Below, in pieces: positions 1 to 7,918 of a DNA stretch of 15,830 nucleotides (its first letter is position 1; the number at the start of each line of letters is the position of its first letter). Origin of the DNA: Desulfobulbaceae bacterium (GTDB taxonomy: Bacteria; Desulfobacterota; Desulfobulbia; Desulfobulbales; SURF-16); contig JAGHCC010000352.1 of NCBI GenBank assembly GCA_021160685.1, positions 1 to 15,830 of the forward strand, read 5' to 3'. The notes under the pieces were generated by a model. It saw only the letters and a list, made by a program, of their open reading frames with translations, was not told the origin of the DNA and searched no databases. The position numbers were made by a program, and so were the translations under genes.

Positions 1-2465
1 ATGGCCAGGAGCGAAACCTTATCGTTCAACACCCCTCCCAGCACCGCCACGCCCGAGCCCAGCCTGTCCCGCACCCGGTCGCCAACCTCACGCATTGTTT
101 TCGGAGAATCAAGGGTTATCCGTCCGGCTACTACCTTTACATCTTCCACCATTGTGCCGCTGTTGATCATCTCATCCAGGCTTGACAGTGACAACCGGGC
201 ATTCAACAAACTGATTTCCTTTTCCATCTCCTTCTGCCTGGCCTGGAGATTTTTAATCCTGTCCACTGTTTCGGCAGGGGTTGAGCGGAGCAGTTCGGCA
301 ACATTGGCAAGTACCGCGTCCTCTTTCTGAAACAGCTCCAAAGCCCCCGCTCCTGTAACGGCCTCAATCCTGCGGATACCGGCGGCAATACCGGTTTCCG
401 TCGTAATCTTCATCAGACCGATTTCACCGGAGGCCGCAACATGGGTGCCGCCGCAAAGTTCCCTGCTGAAATCAGCAAGACTCACCATGCGCACCGTCTC
501 ACCATATTTTTCGCCGAACAGAGCCGTGGCCCCGGCTTGAATTGCCTCATCACGGCCAAGAAGCGTAGTTTGCAACGGGCTGTTGGCCCGGATCTCTTCA
601 TTGACCCTCTTTTCCACCGCCCTGATCTCTTTGTAAGTCAATGGGGAAAAATGGGTGAAATCAAAACGCAGCCGGTCTGGAGTCACCAGGGAGCCTGATT
701 GCTTGACATGCTCACCAAGCACCTCTTTCAGGGCGGCCTGGAGAAGATGGGTGGCAGTATGATTTGCGGCGATGCTCCGCCGTCTGCTCTCGCCAACCTT
801 CAACTCCACCTTCGCGCCACGGATCAGCCGGCCCTCCACAACTTTGGCCTGATGCAGGACCAAACCGTTAGCGATGGAAACCGTATCAAGCACACGGGCC
901 CGTCCGCCGGACGCAACAATCTCGCCCTGATCACCCACCTGGCCACCTGACTCCGCGTAAAACGGCGTCTCCCCACAAACAATGGAAATCCTGTCGCCGC
1001 CTGTGGCCTCGGTTACCAACTCACCGGCCTGGCTCAAAATCTCTTTTATCGTCGATGAAGCCTGCCATCTTTCGTAGCCGACAAAATCGGTTTTTTCTTC
1101 CCTGGAAAGCAGCTCCTGCATCCCCTTTGTCTTTTCCGCAAGACCGCTCCCCTTCCATGATTTGCGGGATTGCTCCCGCTGCTCCGCCATGGCACGATTA
1201 AAACCGTCTTCATCGATCTCCATGTTGCCGTCAAGGCCGATATCACGGACAATATCCACTGGAAAGCCGTAAGTATCGTAGAGTTTGAAGATAAATTCAC
1301 CGCCGATGACTGCCTCTCCGGCGGTTTTCATGCGGTCGATCTCCTCCTCCAGCATGACCAATCCGTGATCAAGGGTCTCAAGGAAACGCTCCTCCTCGTG
1401 GTGCACAACCTTGTTCAGAAGTTCCCTGGCATCGAGAAGATGGGGATAGGCTTGGGCCATTTCAGCAATCACCTCCGCCGTGACAGCTGACATGAAAGGC
1501 CTTGTCAGCCCGAGAAAACGGCCAAAACGAATGGCGCGCCGCATGATGCGCCGCAACACGTACCCTCTTCCCTCATTGGCAGGCAGCACGCCGTCGGCGA
1601 CCAGAAAGGCTGTGGCCCGACTGTGGTCGGCAATGACCTTCATGGCCGTATCCCGGCGGGAATCCTCGCCGTATGATATCTTGCTGATTTCAGCAATTTT
1701 ATTGATCAGACCGGTAAAGAGGTCGGAATCATAATTACTGTGCACTCCCTGAACCACAGCGGCAATGCGCTCAAGTCCCATACCGGTGTCAATGCTTGGC
1801 CGGGGCAGAGGCGTCAGCTTGCCGTCCTCGCTGCGCTCAAACTGCATAAAAACCAGGTTCCAGAGTTCAAGATAACGGTCACAGTCACAGCCCACCTTGC
1901 AGTCAGCCCGGCCGCAACCCACCTCCGGCCCCTGATCAATATGGATCTCGGAACAGGGTCCGCACGGACCGGTATCACCCATGGCCCAGAAGTTATCCTT
2001 TTCACCGAGCCGAACAATACGTCCTTCAGGAACATCCTCTATCTTTTCCCAAATCGCGTAGGCCTCGTCATCATCCTCAAAAACCGAAATCCACATCTTT
2101 TCCGTGGGCAGGCCAATGACCTTGGTGAGGAACTCCCAACCGTAATGAATGGCGTCTTCCTTAAAATAATCGCCAAAGGAAAAATTCCCCAGCATCTCAA
2201 AAAAGGTATGATGCCGAGCCGTATAGCCGACATTTTCCAGATCATTATGCTTGCCGCCGGCCCGCACACAGCGCTGGGAGGTTGTGGCCCGGACATACTT
2301 CCGCTTTTCTTCGCCGGTAAAAACCCGCTTGAACTGGACCATGCCGGCATTCGTAAAGAGTAATGTCGGATCGTCCTTGGGCACCAGGGCGGAACTTTCC
2401 ACCACGGTGTGGCCCCTGTCGGCAAAATAGTCGAGGAACTTTTTTCTTATTTCTTTTCCAGTCAT
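1..2465 (-). CDS. alaS: Alanyl-tRNA synthetase, 3' end cut by window edge
   Basis: Charges tRNA-Ala with alanine and clears mischarged Ser/Gly-tRNA-Ala, in the cytoplasm. The 821 visible codons are open from the ATG at 2465 to the window edge; family length is about 875, so roughly the last 50 residues of the C-Ala domain lie outside. The N-terminus MTGKEIRKKFLDYF is the usual AlaRS start. Class II motif 2 (TSQRCVRAGGKHNDLENVG) follows near residues 60-80. The editing domain has HTATH at 569-573 and CGGTH at 671-675, which supply the four metal ligands. A coiled-coil-like stretch and the C-Ala domain follow. The gene starts 48 bp after the recA stop; no clear Shine-Dalgarno precedes it (upstream reads ATACCAAATAATC). 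I scanned most of the frame and saw no in-frame stop. Confidence 0.97.
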   Translation of the reverse strand, partial: MTGKEIRKKFLDYFADRGHTVVESSALVPKDDPTLLFTNAGMVQFKRVFTGEEKRKYVRATTSQRCVRAGGKHNDLENVGYTARHHTFFEMLGNFSFGDYFKEDAIHYGWEFLTKVIGLPTEKMWISVFEDDDEAYAIWEKIEDVPEGRIVRLGEKDNFWAMGDTGPCGPCSEIHIDQGPEVGCGRADCKVGCDCDRYLELWNLVFMQFERSEDGKLTPLPRPSIDTGMGLERIAAVVQGVHSNYDSDLFTGLINKIAEISKISYGEDSRRDTAMKVIADHSRATAFLVADGVLPANEGRGYVLRRIMRRAIRFGRFLGLTRPFMSAVTAEVIAEMAQAYPHLLDARELLNKVVHHEEERFLETLDHGLVMLEEEIDRMKTAGEAVIGGEFIFKLYDTYGFPVDIVRDIGLDGNMEIDEDGFNRAMAEQREQSRKSWKGSGLAEKTKGMQELLSREEKTDFVGYERWQASSTIKEILSQAGELVTEATGGDRISIVCGETPFYAESGGQVGDQGEIVASGGRARVLDTVSIANGLVLHQAKVVEGRLIRGAKVELKVGESRRRSIAANHTATHLLQAALKEVLGEHVKQSGSLVTPDRLRFDFTHFSPLTYKEIRAVEKRVNEEIRANSPLQTTLLGRDEAIQAGATALFGEKYGETVRMVSLADFSRELCGGTHVAASGEIGLMKITTETGIAAGIRRIEAVTGAGALELFQKEDAVLANVAELLRSTPAETVDRIKNLQARQKEMEKEISLLNARLSLSSLDEMINSGTMVEDVKVVAGRITLDSPKTMREVGDRVRDRLGSGVAVLGGVLNDKVSLLA

Positions 2466-2513
2466 GATTATTTGGTATTTTGGATTTCTGTTTTTTTCAA
2501 ATTCGATCCAGCC

Positions 2514-3551
2514 TTACTCCTCCGTTGCCGCTTCCTTTTTCTCTTCGCCGGAATCAACCGGCAGGCCAAAACCGAGCCGCACCTTGTGATCAATGTCAGC
2601 GATCATCTCAGGATGCTCCTTGAGAAACTCCTTGGCATTCTCGCGTCCCTGGCCGATCCGTTCACCCTCGTAGGAGTACCAGGCCCCGCTCTTATCCACG
2701 ATGTCCTGACCGACAGCCAGATCCAGGGTATCTCCGACTTTGGAAATCCCTTCGCCATAGATAATATCAAACTCGGCGATTTTAAAGGGAGGCGCCACCT
2801 TATTTTTGACAATCTTCACCTTTGTCCGGTTGCCGATGACCTCCTGACCGTCCTTGATCGGCGTCTGTCTGCGGATATCAAAACGCATGCAAGAATAAAA
2901 TTTCAGGGCATTGCCGCCTGTGGTGGTCTCGGGATTGCCGAACATGACGCCAATCTTCATCCTGATCTGGTTGATAAAGATGAGGGAGGTATTGGTCCTT
3001 TTCAGGATACCGGTCAGTTTCCGCATGGCCTGGGACATCAGCCGGGCCTGGAGGCCCATGTGGGAATCGCCGATATTGCCGTCAATCTCCGCCCTTGGCA
3101 CCAGGGCAGCCACCGAGTCAATGACAATCACGTCTACAGCACTGCTCCGGATCAGGATCTCGGCAATTTCCAGGGCCTGCTCGCCATAATCGGGCTGGGA
3201 AACAAGCAGATCATCCACGTTGACTCCGAGCCTGGACGCGTAAGCCAAATCCAGGGCATGCTCGGCATCAATAAAGGCGGCAACACCGTCTAGTTTTTGG
3301 GCTTCAGCTATGACATGCAGGGCCAGAGTGGTTTTTCCCGAAGATTCCGGGCCATAGATTTCCGTTACCCGCCCCCTGGGAAAACCGCCCACTCCCGTGG
3401 CAATGTCAAGACTCAGGGCGCCGGTGGGAATGACCGGGATAGCCTGAATATCATCGGTGCCAAGGCGCATGATCGAACCTTTACCGAACTGCTTCTGAAT
3501 CTGAAATATTGCCGAATCCAGTGTTTTCGTTTTTCCTTCGGCGATGGCCAT
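2514..3551 (-). CDS. recA: Recombinase RecA
   Basis: Binds single-stranded DNA in an ATP-dependent filament, drives homologous strand exchange and stimulates LexA self-cleavage in the SOS response. At 345 aa it has the normal family length. Walker A GPESSGKT lies at residues 67-74, with the VIVIDSVAAL Walker B strand and the L2/DNA-binding run NQIRMKIGVMFGNPETTTGGNALKF in their usual order; the C-terminal tail is acidic (DSGEEKKEAATEE). One mildly unusual spot is KFYSCMRFDIRRQTP, where most RecAs read KFYASVRLDIRR. The ATG at 3551 has a good Shine-Dalgarno (AGGAG, 3560-3564, 8 nt away). alaS follows after 48 bp, so co-transcription is likely. No recX is present between them, although recX often follows recA. 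Confidence 0.99.
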   Translation of the reverse strand: MAIAEGKTKTLDSAIFQIQKQFGKGSIMRLGTDDIQAIPVIPTGALSLDIATGVGGFPRGRVTEIYGPESSGKTTLALHVIAEAQKLDGVAAFIDAEHALDLAYASRLGVNVDDLLVSQPDYGEQALEIAEILIRSSAVDVIVIDSVAALVPRAEIDGNIGDSHMGLQARLMSQAMRKLTGILKRTNTSLIFINQIRMKIGVMFGNPETTTGGNALKFYSCMRFDIRRQTPIKDGQEVIGNRTKVKIVKNKVAPPFKIAEFDIIYGEGISKVGDTLDLAVGQDIVDKSGAWYSYEGERIGQGRENAKEFLKEHPEMIADIDHKVRLGFGLPVDSGEEKKEAATEE

Positions 3552-3567
3552 ATTGCTGTCTCCTGTT

Positions 3568-3583
3568 GGAACTGAATAGTTCC
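3568..3583 (-). promoter_or_regulatory. Palindrome in recA leader, candidate SOS (LexA-like) operator
   Basis: GGAACTGAATAGTTCC is a perfect inverted repeat with 6-bp arms and a 4-nt centre, placed 4 nt upstream of the recA Shine-Dalgarno. It contains GAAC-N6-GTTC, which resembles but does not match the Gram-positive GAAC-N4-GTTC LexA box. LexA sites vary widely among deltaproteobacteria, so this may be the local operator, or simply a hairpin that modulates access to the ribosome site. No convincing -35/-10 pair could be fixed around it; TAATAC around 3590-3596 is a weak -10 candidate. Confidence 0.4.
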
Positions 3584-3607
3584 CTGATTTGTATTATTTT
3601 TTGTCAG

Positions 3608-3635
3608 CCACAAAATCCACAAAAAACACGAAAAG
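3608..3635. repeat. Imperfect short tandem repeat upstream of recA
   Basis: Three successive imperfect units of the type CCACAAAAT / CCACAAAAA / ACACGAAAAG lie in the recA leader region. Their period of about 9 nt and purine-rich sense resemble the other short-unit repeats in this window. No function can be assigned. Confidence 0.5.
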
Positions 3636-3655
3636 ATTTGTGCAAAACGTCTATT

Positions 3656-3769
3656 CAGGCTGATAGGCTGTAGGCATCTAGACTGTAAGAGAAATGAGCT
3701 CATTACATCGCAAATCGATGTAACGAAAAACAACGTAGACTTCGAAAACTAATAGCCTTTAGCCAACAG
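3656..3769. repeat. Palindrome cluster bounded by facing AGGCTGA-type repeats
   Basis: The left border (3656-3675) reads AGGCTGAT-AGGCTGT-AGGC. The right border (3753-3769) is the same kind of unit inverted (AGCCTTTAGCC). Between them lie a perfect 12-bp palindrome AATGAGCTCATT (3693-3704) and, overlapping its last two bases, a perfect 8-bp hairpin TTACATCG-CAAAT-CGATGTAA (3703-3723). The layout suggests a small repeat element or a structured leader of recA. It sits 120-220 bp upstream of the recA start in the 341-bp gap after cinA. I see no gene in that gap; it also holds a 6-bp hairpin CCAAGG-N8-CCTTGG at 3855-3874 just after cinA, without a T-run. Confidence 0.5.
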
Positions 3770-3892
3770 ACTAATCACCTGATTAATTATTGCAAAACAA
3801 GAAAGAATACCCGATCTTTTCATTTCTTCCCATGAATAAATGAATCACAGCTCACCAAGGGCTAAAATCCTTGGCGACCCCTTACTAAGAAA

Positions 3893-5140
3893 TCAATCCG
3901 ACGGCAGCTCCAGCTTCAGCAGATAACGCCGGACAAGGTCAAGCCCGGTCATGGCCGCCCTGGTCTGGATCATGGCCCGTTTACCGCAAAAATGAAAAAG
4001 AAAACCAAACGACTCCCCACCAGCTGCCAGCCCGAAACAGACCGTGCCCACCGGCTTTTCTTCCGTCCCTCCGGTGGGACCGGCAATGCCGGTCACCGAA
4101 ATGCCGATATCACTGCCCGTGGCCACGCAGACACCCAAGGCCATCTCCCGAGCCGTCTGGCGGCTCACGGCGCCATACTCAAGCAGGGTTTTCCTGTTCA
4201 CCGACAGCAGTCTTTCTTTCAAGTCATTGGAATAGGCCACCACTCCGCCGAGAAAGTAGTTGGAACTGCCAGGAATGGTGGTAATCCGGTGCGCCATCAA
4301 ACCACCAGAGCAGGATTCGGCCACGCCGATTGTCAGTTTACGGGCATGGAGAATCTGGCCGACAATCCCTTCCAGACAGGCGTTATCTTCGCCATAAAGC
4401 GAATCACCCATAGTCTCTTCAATGACCATTTCTATCTGCTGAAACAACCTCTCTGTTTCGGCATGGCTTTCGCCCCGTACCGTAAGGCTTACATGCACCT
4501 CGGTGGAAAGCGGATAATAGCCGATGCTGACCTGGCTGTGGCTGTTTTCAATCGCTTTCAGCCTCTGGTTAATTTCCATTTCAGAAAGACCGAAAACTTT
4601 ATAAACCTTCTGCCGGACCAGACTGGTCTTGCCGCCTTTCCAGGTGGCAAGCCGGGGGATCACCCGGTCAATCATCAACTCCCGCATCTGGTTGGGCACC
4701 CCTGGAAGAAAAAAAATCGGCTTATCATTATAAATGAGCAAATAGCCGGCCATCCTCTCTTCCGGCTTGAGGATTTCAGCCCCGGACGGGAGCCAGGCCA
4801 GCTTTTCCAGGGAAGGCATACTGGCAAATCGCCTGGATCTTTTGATCTTATCAAAAATCTCGGGATACAAGGTGGTCGGCCGATCCAGGGCCTGGGCCAC
4901 TGCCTCATTCGTCAAATCATCACTGGTGGATCCCAGGCCGCCGGTCACCACAACGAAATCCGCCCGGTCAATGCTGTCCTTAATGGAAGAACCAATCATT
5001 TCCGGTTCATCGCCAATGGTAAACATGGCGGAAATCTCATGGCCGGCGCCAAAAAGATGGCTGGCAGCAAAATAACTGGTTGAGTTCAAAATCCGCCCCG
5101 AGGTCAACTCGTCGCCGATGGAGATAATTTCACCGATCAT
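3893..5140 (-). CDS. cinA: CinA-family nicotinamide-nucleotide amidohydrolase
   Basis: Two-domain CinA, 415 aa, the usual length. The N-terminal MoaB/MoeA-like (COG1058) domain covers about residues 1-170, with GGLGSTSDDLT at 67-77 and FLPGVPNQM near 144-152. The C-terminal PncC-type domain (about 255-410) holds AESCSGG at 274-280 and GIAGPTGGTEEKPVGTV at 351-367, the signature of NMN deamidase, which returns nicotinamide mononucleotide (a by-product of NAD-dependent DNA ligase) to NAD synthesis. The N-domain departs from the common pattern at two places: GGLGPTSDDLT has Ser for Pro, and the usual NPVGTAPG stretch reads KPEERMAG, so its pyrophosphatase activity is uncertain. The start ATG at 5140 follows a purine-rich AGAGAGAG stretch. 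cinA next to recA is a common pairing. Confidence 0.95.
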   Translation of the reverse strand: MIGEIISIGDELTSGRILNSTSYFAASHLFGAGHEISAMFTIGDEPEMIGSSIKDSIDRADFVVVTGGLGSTSDDLTNEAVAQALDRPTTLYPEIFDKIKRSRRFASMPSLEKLAWLPSGAEILKPEERMAGYLLIYNDKPIFFLPGVPNQMRELMIDRVIPRLATWKGGKTSLVRQKVYKVFGLSEMEINQRLKAIENSHSQVSIGYYPLSTEVHVSLTVRGESHAETERLFQQIEMVIEETMGDSLYGEDNACLEGIVGQILHARKLTIGVAESCSGGLMAHRITTIPGSSNYFLGGVVAYSNDLKERLLSVNRKTLLEYGAVSRQTAREMALGVCVATGSDIGISVTGIAGPTGGTEEKPVGTVCFGLAAGGESFGFLFHFCGKRAMIQTRAAMTGLDLVRRYLLKLELPSD

Positions 5141-5177
5141 GTTTCTCTCTCTTTTGTCACTTCTCAGGTGTTAAGGT

Positions 5178-5195
5178 AAAAGGCTGAAGGCTAAA
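5178..5195. repeat. Short AGGCTGA-type direct repeat between mtaB and cinA
   Basis: AAAGGCTGAAGGCTAAA is two copies of an AAGGCT(G/A)A unit. The same unit type borders the element at 3656-3769. It fills much of the 65-bp mtaB-cinA gap. Confidence 0.45.
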
Positions 5196-5205
5196 TGTCG
5201 ATGTC

Positions 5206-6522
5206 TTACTCCACAAACTCACCAAAAACCATATTCTCTTCCAACCGGTCAATCTTGACGTCACAAATCCGATTAGCCAAACCTGCCGGGGCCGAAAAGT
5301 AAACCGGGATATAATTTTCCGTAAAACCACGCATGAGACTAAAACGGTTTTTTTTGTTCTCGGCCAGCACCCTGTGGATCGTACCGGGAAAACGACTATA
5401 AAACGCCATCCGTTTCTCCTGGTCCAGCCGGCGCAGAACCGCCACCCGTTCCTTCTTGACCGGACCTGGAATTTGTTCTTTCATACGGGCGGCAAGAGTG
5501 GCCGGCCGCTTTGAATAGGGGAAGACATGGAGATAGGAGATCGGCAGACCGGTCAACAGATTCCGGGTGTTTTGGAAAGCCTTTTCATCCTCACCCGGAA
5601 ACCCCACCAGCACATCGGAACCAATACACGCGTCCGGCAGCAGGCTGATGATCTTCTCAACGGTACGAGCATAATCTTCCGGCGAGTAATGCCGGTTCAT
5701 CTTTTTCAGGATGCCACTGTCGCCGCTCTGGAGTGGAATATGAAGATGGGGCATGATATTCGGGGAGGAACCAATCAGAGCAAGCAGATCATCATGCAGT
5801 TCTCCGGGCTCCAGGGAACTGATCCGAAAACGAATATCCGGCTCCTGCAGAGCCAGTTTTTCCATCAACCCGATCAGGGTGGGGGGTGACTCAAGATCAG
5901 CACCGTACTTCCCCACATGAATGCCGGTCAAAACAATTTCCCGATATCCCTGTTCCGCAAATATTCGAGCCTGCTCCAAAACCCGATCCAACGGGAGACT
6001 GCGGCTGCGGCCCCTGGCATAGGGAATAATGCAGTAGGAACAGAAGCTGTTGCAGCCATCCTGAATTTTCAAAAATGCCCTGGTCCGGCCTCGAAAACTT
6101 TTAACCGGCAGATCACAGATCTCCCTGACCTTGCTGATATCGGTCATGTACATCTCGATATCGCAATAATCGTCGGCAAGGGTATAATCAACCAGCAGAT
6201 GTTTATAGGCGTTGCCCACCAGGCAGACCGGCTGGTCAATAAGATCAAGAAGTTCGTCGCCGGCCATCTGCGCATAACAGCCGGTCACCACGATCCTGGC
6301 CTCGGGATTACTCCTGTAGGCCCGACGGACCATACGGCGGGATTCAGCTCCGGCCCGGGCCGTGACAGCGCAGCTGTTAATAATATAAATATCCGCCTCA
6401 TGGGAAAAAGGCACAATTTCAGCGCCTCTTTCCTCCAGGGAAGAGATAAAAGACGCCGACTCAAACTGATTGACCTTGCATCCCAAGGTCGTCACCGCCA
6501 CCCGCTTACTTTTTGATTTCAT
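5206..6522 (-). CDS. mtaB: tRNA (t6A37) methylthiotransferase MtaB
   Basis: Radical-SAM methylthiotransferase that turns t6A at position 37 of ANN-decoding tRNAs into ms2t6A. The protein is 438 aa. The N-terminal UPF0004 domain has the three cluster cysteines C15 (LGCKVNQFES), C51 (NSCAVT) and C82 (TGCYAQ). The radical SAM motif C157-x3-C161-x2-C164 lies in GCNSFCSYCIIPYARGRSRS. HLHIPLQSG and VGFPGE follow, and a TRAM-like C-terminus comes last. LGCKVNQ and the PLQSGD context favour MtaB over MiaB and RimO. The start is placed at the ATG at 6522 because it overlaps the mnmA stop as ATGA and has GGAG about 10 nt upstream; an in-frame TTG at 6540 is less likely. Translational coupling to mnmA joins two wobble/anticodon-loop modification steps. 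Confidence 0.96.
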   Translation of the reverse strand: MKSKSKRVAVTTLGCKVNQFESASFISSLEERGAEIVPFSHEADIYIINSCAVTARAGAESRRMVRRAYRSNPEARIVVTGCYAQMAGDELLDLIDQPVCLVGNAYKHLLVDYTLADDYCDIEMYMTDISKVREICDLPVKSFRGRTRAFLKIQDGCNSFCSYCIIPYARGRSRSLPLDRVLEQARIFAEQGYREIVLTGIHVGKYGADLESPPTLIGLMEKLALQEPDIRFRISSLEPGELHDDLLALIGSSPNIMPHLHIPLQSGDSGILKKMNRHYSPEDYARTVEKIISLLPDACIGSDVLVGFPGEDEKAFQNTRNLLTGLPISYLHVFPYSKRPATLAARMKEQIPGPVKKERVAVLRRLDQEKRMAFYSRFPGTIHRVLAENKKNRFSLMRGFTENYIPVYFSAPAGLANRICDVKIDRLEENMVFGEFVE

Positions 6523-7568
6523 CCTACAATCTCTCCACAACCTATAACCTGATTCCCATCATAAAAAACCGCAAACTGACCCGGAGTTATGGCCCGCTGC
6601 TTCTCCGCAAAAACAACCTCGACTCCATCGTTTCTCCGGCTCACCTTTGCCCGCGCGCCCTGGTGTCGGTATCGGATTTTCACATCAAAATATCCGGGAA
6701 GTTCCGCTGGAGAACCGCTGGTCCAGCGCATCGTTCCCACGACAAACCGCTCATGCCATAAATCCTTTTCCTTGCCCACCACCACCCTGTTTTTCGCAAC
6801 ATCCAGCCCAATCACATACCAAGGCGTAGCATCGCAAAGACCAAGTCCACGCCTCTGGCCGATGGTATAATGAAAAATCCCCTGATGTTCACCAAGATGA
6901 AGGCCCGTTGAATCGACAATCTCCCCTTTTCCGGGAAGACTGAGATCCTGATCCACCAGAAAATCGGCCACACTTCGGCTTTCAAGAAAACAGACATCCT
7001 GACTCTCTTGGCCATAAAAATCCGAAAATCCCAGCTCCTCGGCCCGGCAATAAACCTCATCCTTGTTCAAACCGCCAAGGGGAAAGACAAGGCGGGCCAA
7101 CTGACGCTGATTCAGACCGCAGAGAAAATAAGACTGATCCTTGCCGATATCGCTGCCCTTGAACAGCCGATAATGGCCCTGTCCGTCGGAATCGATGCGG
7201 GCATAATGACCCGTAGCCAGCTTATCGGCCGATTCAGTACACACCGCGTTCAGCAAATGACCACATTTTATTGCAGGATTACAAACGACACAAGGATTAG
7301 GTGTCCTGCCCTGTAAATAACTGCTGCAAAAATAGTCCAAAACCTCTTTGCGAAACTCTTGGCTGAGATCGACAGTTTCAAGGGGGACATCCAGCTTGCG
7401 GGCAACCTCTCTGACCCGGTCGAGTTGATCTTCCAAATCCGGCTGGGCCAGGATCATGAAAACCCCGAAAACGTCATATCCCTCTTGTTTCAAGATGGCA
7501 GCGGCCACGGTGCTGTCCACTCCGCCGCTCATGGCCACGGCAACTCTTTTATTTTTTATCTTGCGCAC
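6519..7568 (-). CDS. mnmA: tRNA-specific 2-thiouridylase MnmA
   Basis: ATP-dependent enzyme that puts sulfur on U34 of tRNA-Lys/Glu/Gln using persulfide from a relay. The 349-aa product has the PP-loop SGGVDS at 14-19, the catalytic cysteine in NPCVVCN (C96, aligned to E. coli Cys102) and the second, persulfide cysteine in QDVCFL (C193, aligned to Cys199). TGHYARI and HYTIGQRRGLG are also present. It is somewhat shorter than the E. coli protein; the loss is mainly in the segment after VFMI (30s-40s). The start is a GTG at 7568: no in-frame ATG occurs before the PP-loop methionine, and a stop lies a few codons upstream. No clear Shine-Dalgarno is visible. It is the first gene of the minus-strand group and overlaps mtaB by 4 nt. 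Confidence 0.97.
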   Translation of the reverse strand: MRKIKNKRVAVAMSGGVDSTVAAAILKQEGYDVFGVFMILAQPDLEDQLDRVREVARKLDVPLETVDLSQEFRKEVLDYFCSSYLQGRTPNPCVVCNPAIKCGHLLNAVCTESADKLATGHYARIDSDGQGHYRLFKGSDIGKDQSYFLCGLNQRQLARLVFPLGGLNKDEVYCRAEELGFSDFYGQESQDVCFLESRSVADFLVDQDLSLPGKGEIVDSTGLHLGEHQGIFHYTIGQRRGLGLCDATPWYVIGLDVAKNRVVVGKEKDLWHERFVVGTMRWTSGSPAELPGYFDVKIRYRHQGARAKVSRRNDGVEVVFAEKQRAITPGQFAVFYDGNQVIGCGEIVG

Positions 7569-7633
7569 AATAATTTTGAAAAACGAATGACGATTTCGGG
7601 ATTAACGTTTAAGGTGATTTGACTGCATAGAGG

Positions 7634-7847
7634 CAAAGGTTCAAAGGTTCAAAGGGGCTAAGGGACAGAGGGAAAAACAACAGCCCCAATCGTGCCTGTT
7701 TCCAAGGGAGGTACTTCCGTCATCAACCTTAATTCAACAGGTTATTCAATGCCGTCCGTGGATTTTGTTATTTGTAAAAATCTACGTTTTTTACGAAACC
7801 GACTAACTTCCGCCCCTTTGAACCTTTGAACCTTTGAACCTTTGAAC
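7634..7847. repeat. Inverted repeat made of CTTTGAAC octamers, 153-bp centre
   Basis: Four perfect tandem copies of CTTTGAAC lie at 7816-7847. Two copies of the reverse complement GTTCAAAG lie at 7639-7654, with a partial third copy before them. The arms 7634-7658 and 7812-7836 are perfect 25-nt inverted repeats of each other, separated by 153 bp. The centre holds a near-palindrome GGAGGTACTTCC and AT-rich sequence and no credible gene. The element occupies most of the 350-bp divergent gap between mnmA and the CxxxCxxCC gene, so both promoters must lie in or beside it. It could be a MITE-like repeat or a long hairpin. Confidence 0.8.
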
Positions 7848-7918
7848 CTCATAATTACCATGCCGACCGAAGAAGGTCAAAAAACAAAATAAATCCGTAA
7901 GTCGATACCAAAAAAACA

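Noticed and set aside
1740..2363. 207-codon plus-strand frame opposite alaS
   Set aside because: It lies on the strand complementary to the conserved AlaRS catalytic domain, in register with its codons; a shadow caused by codon bias.
2409..3293. 294-codon plus-strand frame opposite recA
   Set aside because: Antisense shadow of recA; no motif and no ribosome site.
3992..5083. 363-codon open frame on the plus strand opposite cinA
   Set aside because: It is antisense to an unmistakable cinA, has the His/Gly/Pro-rich composition of a shadow frame, and shows no recognisable domain.
7634..7847. CRISPR array
   Set aside because: Units are 8 nt, contiguous and without spacers, so this is a simple tandem/inverted repeat.
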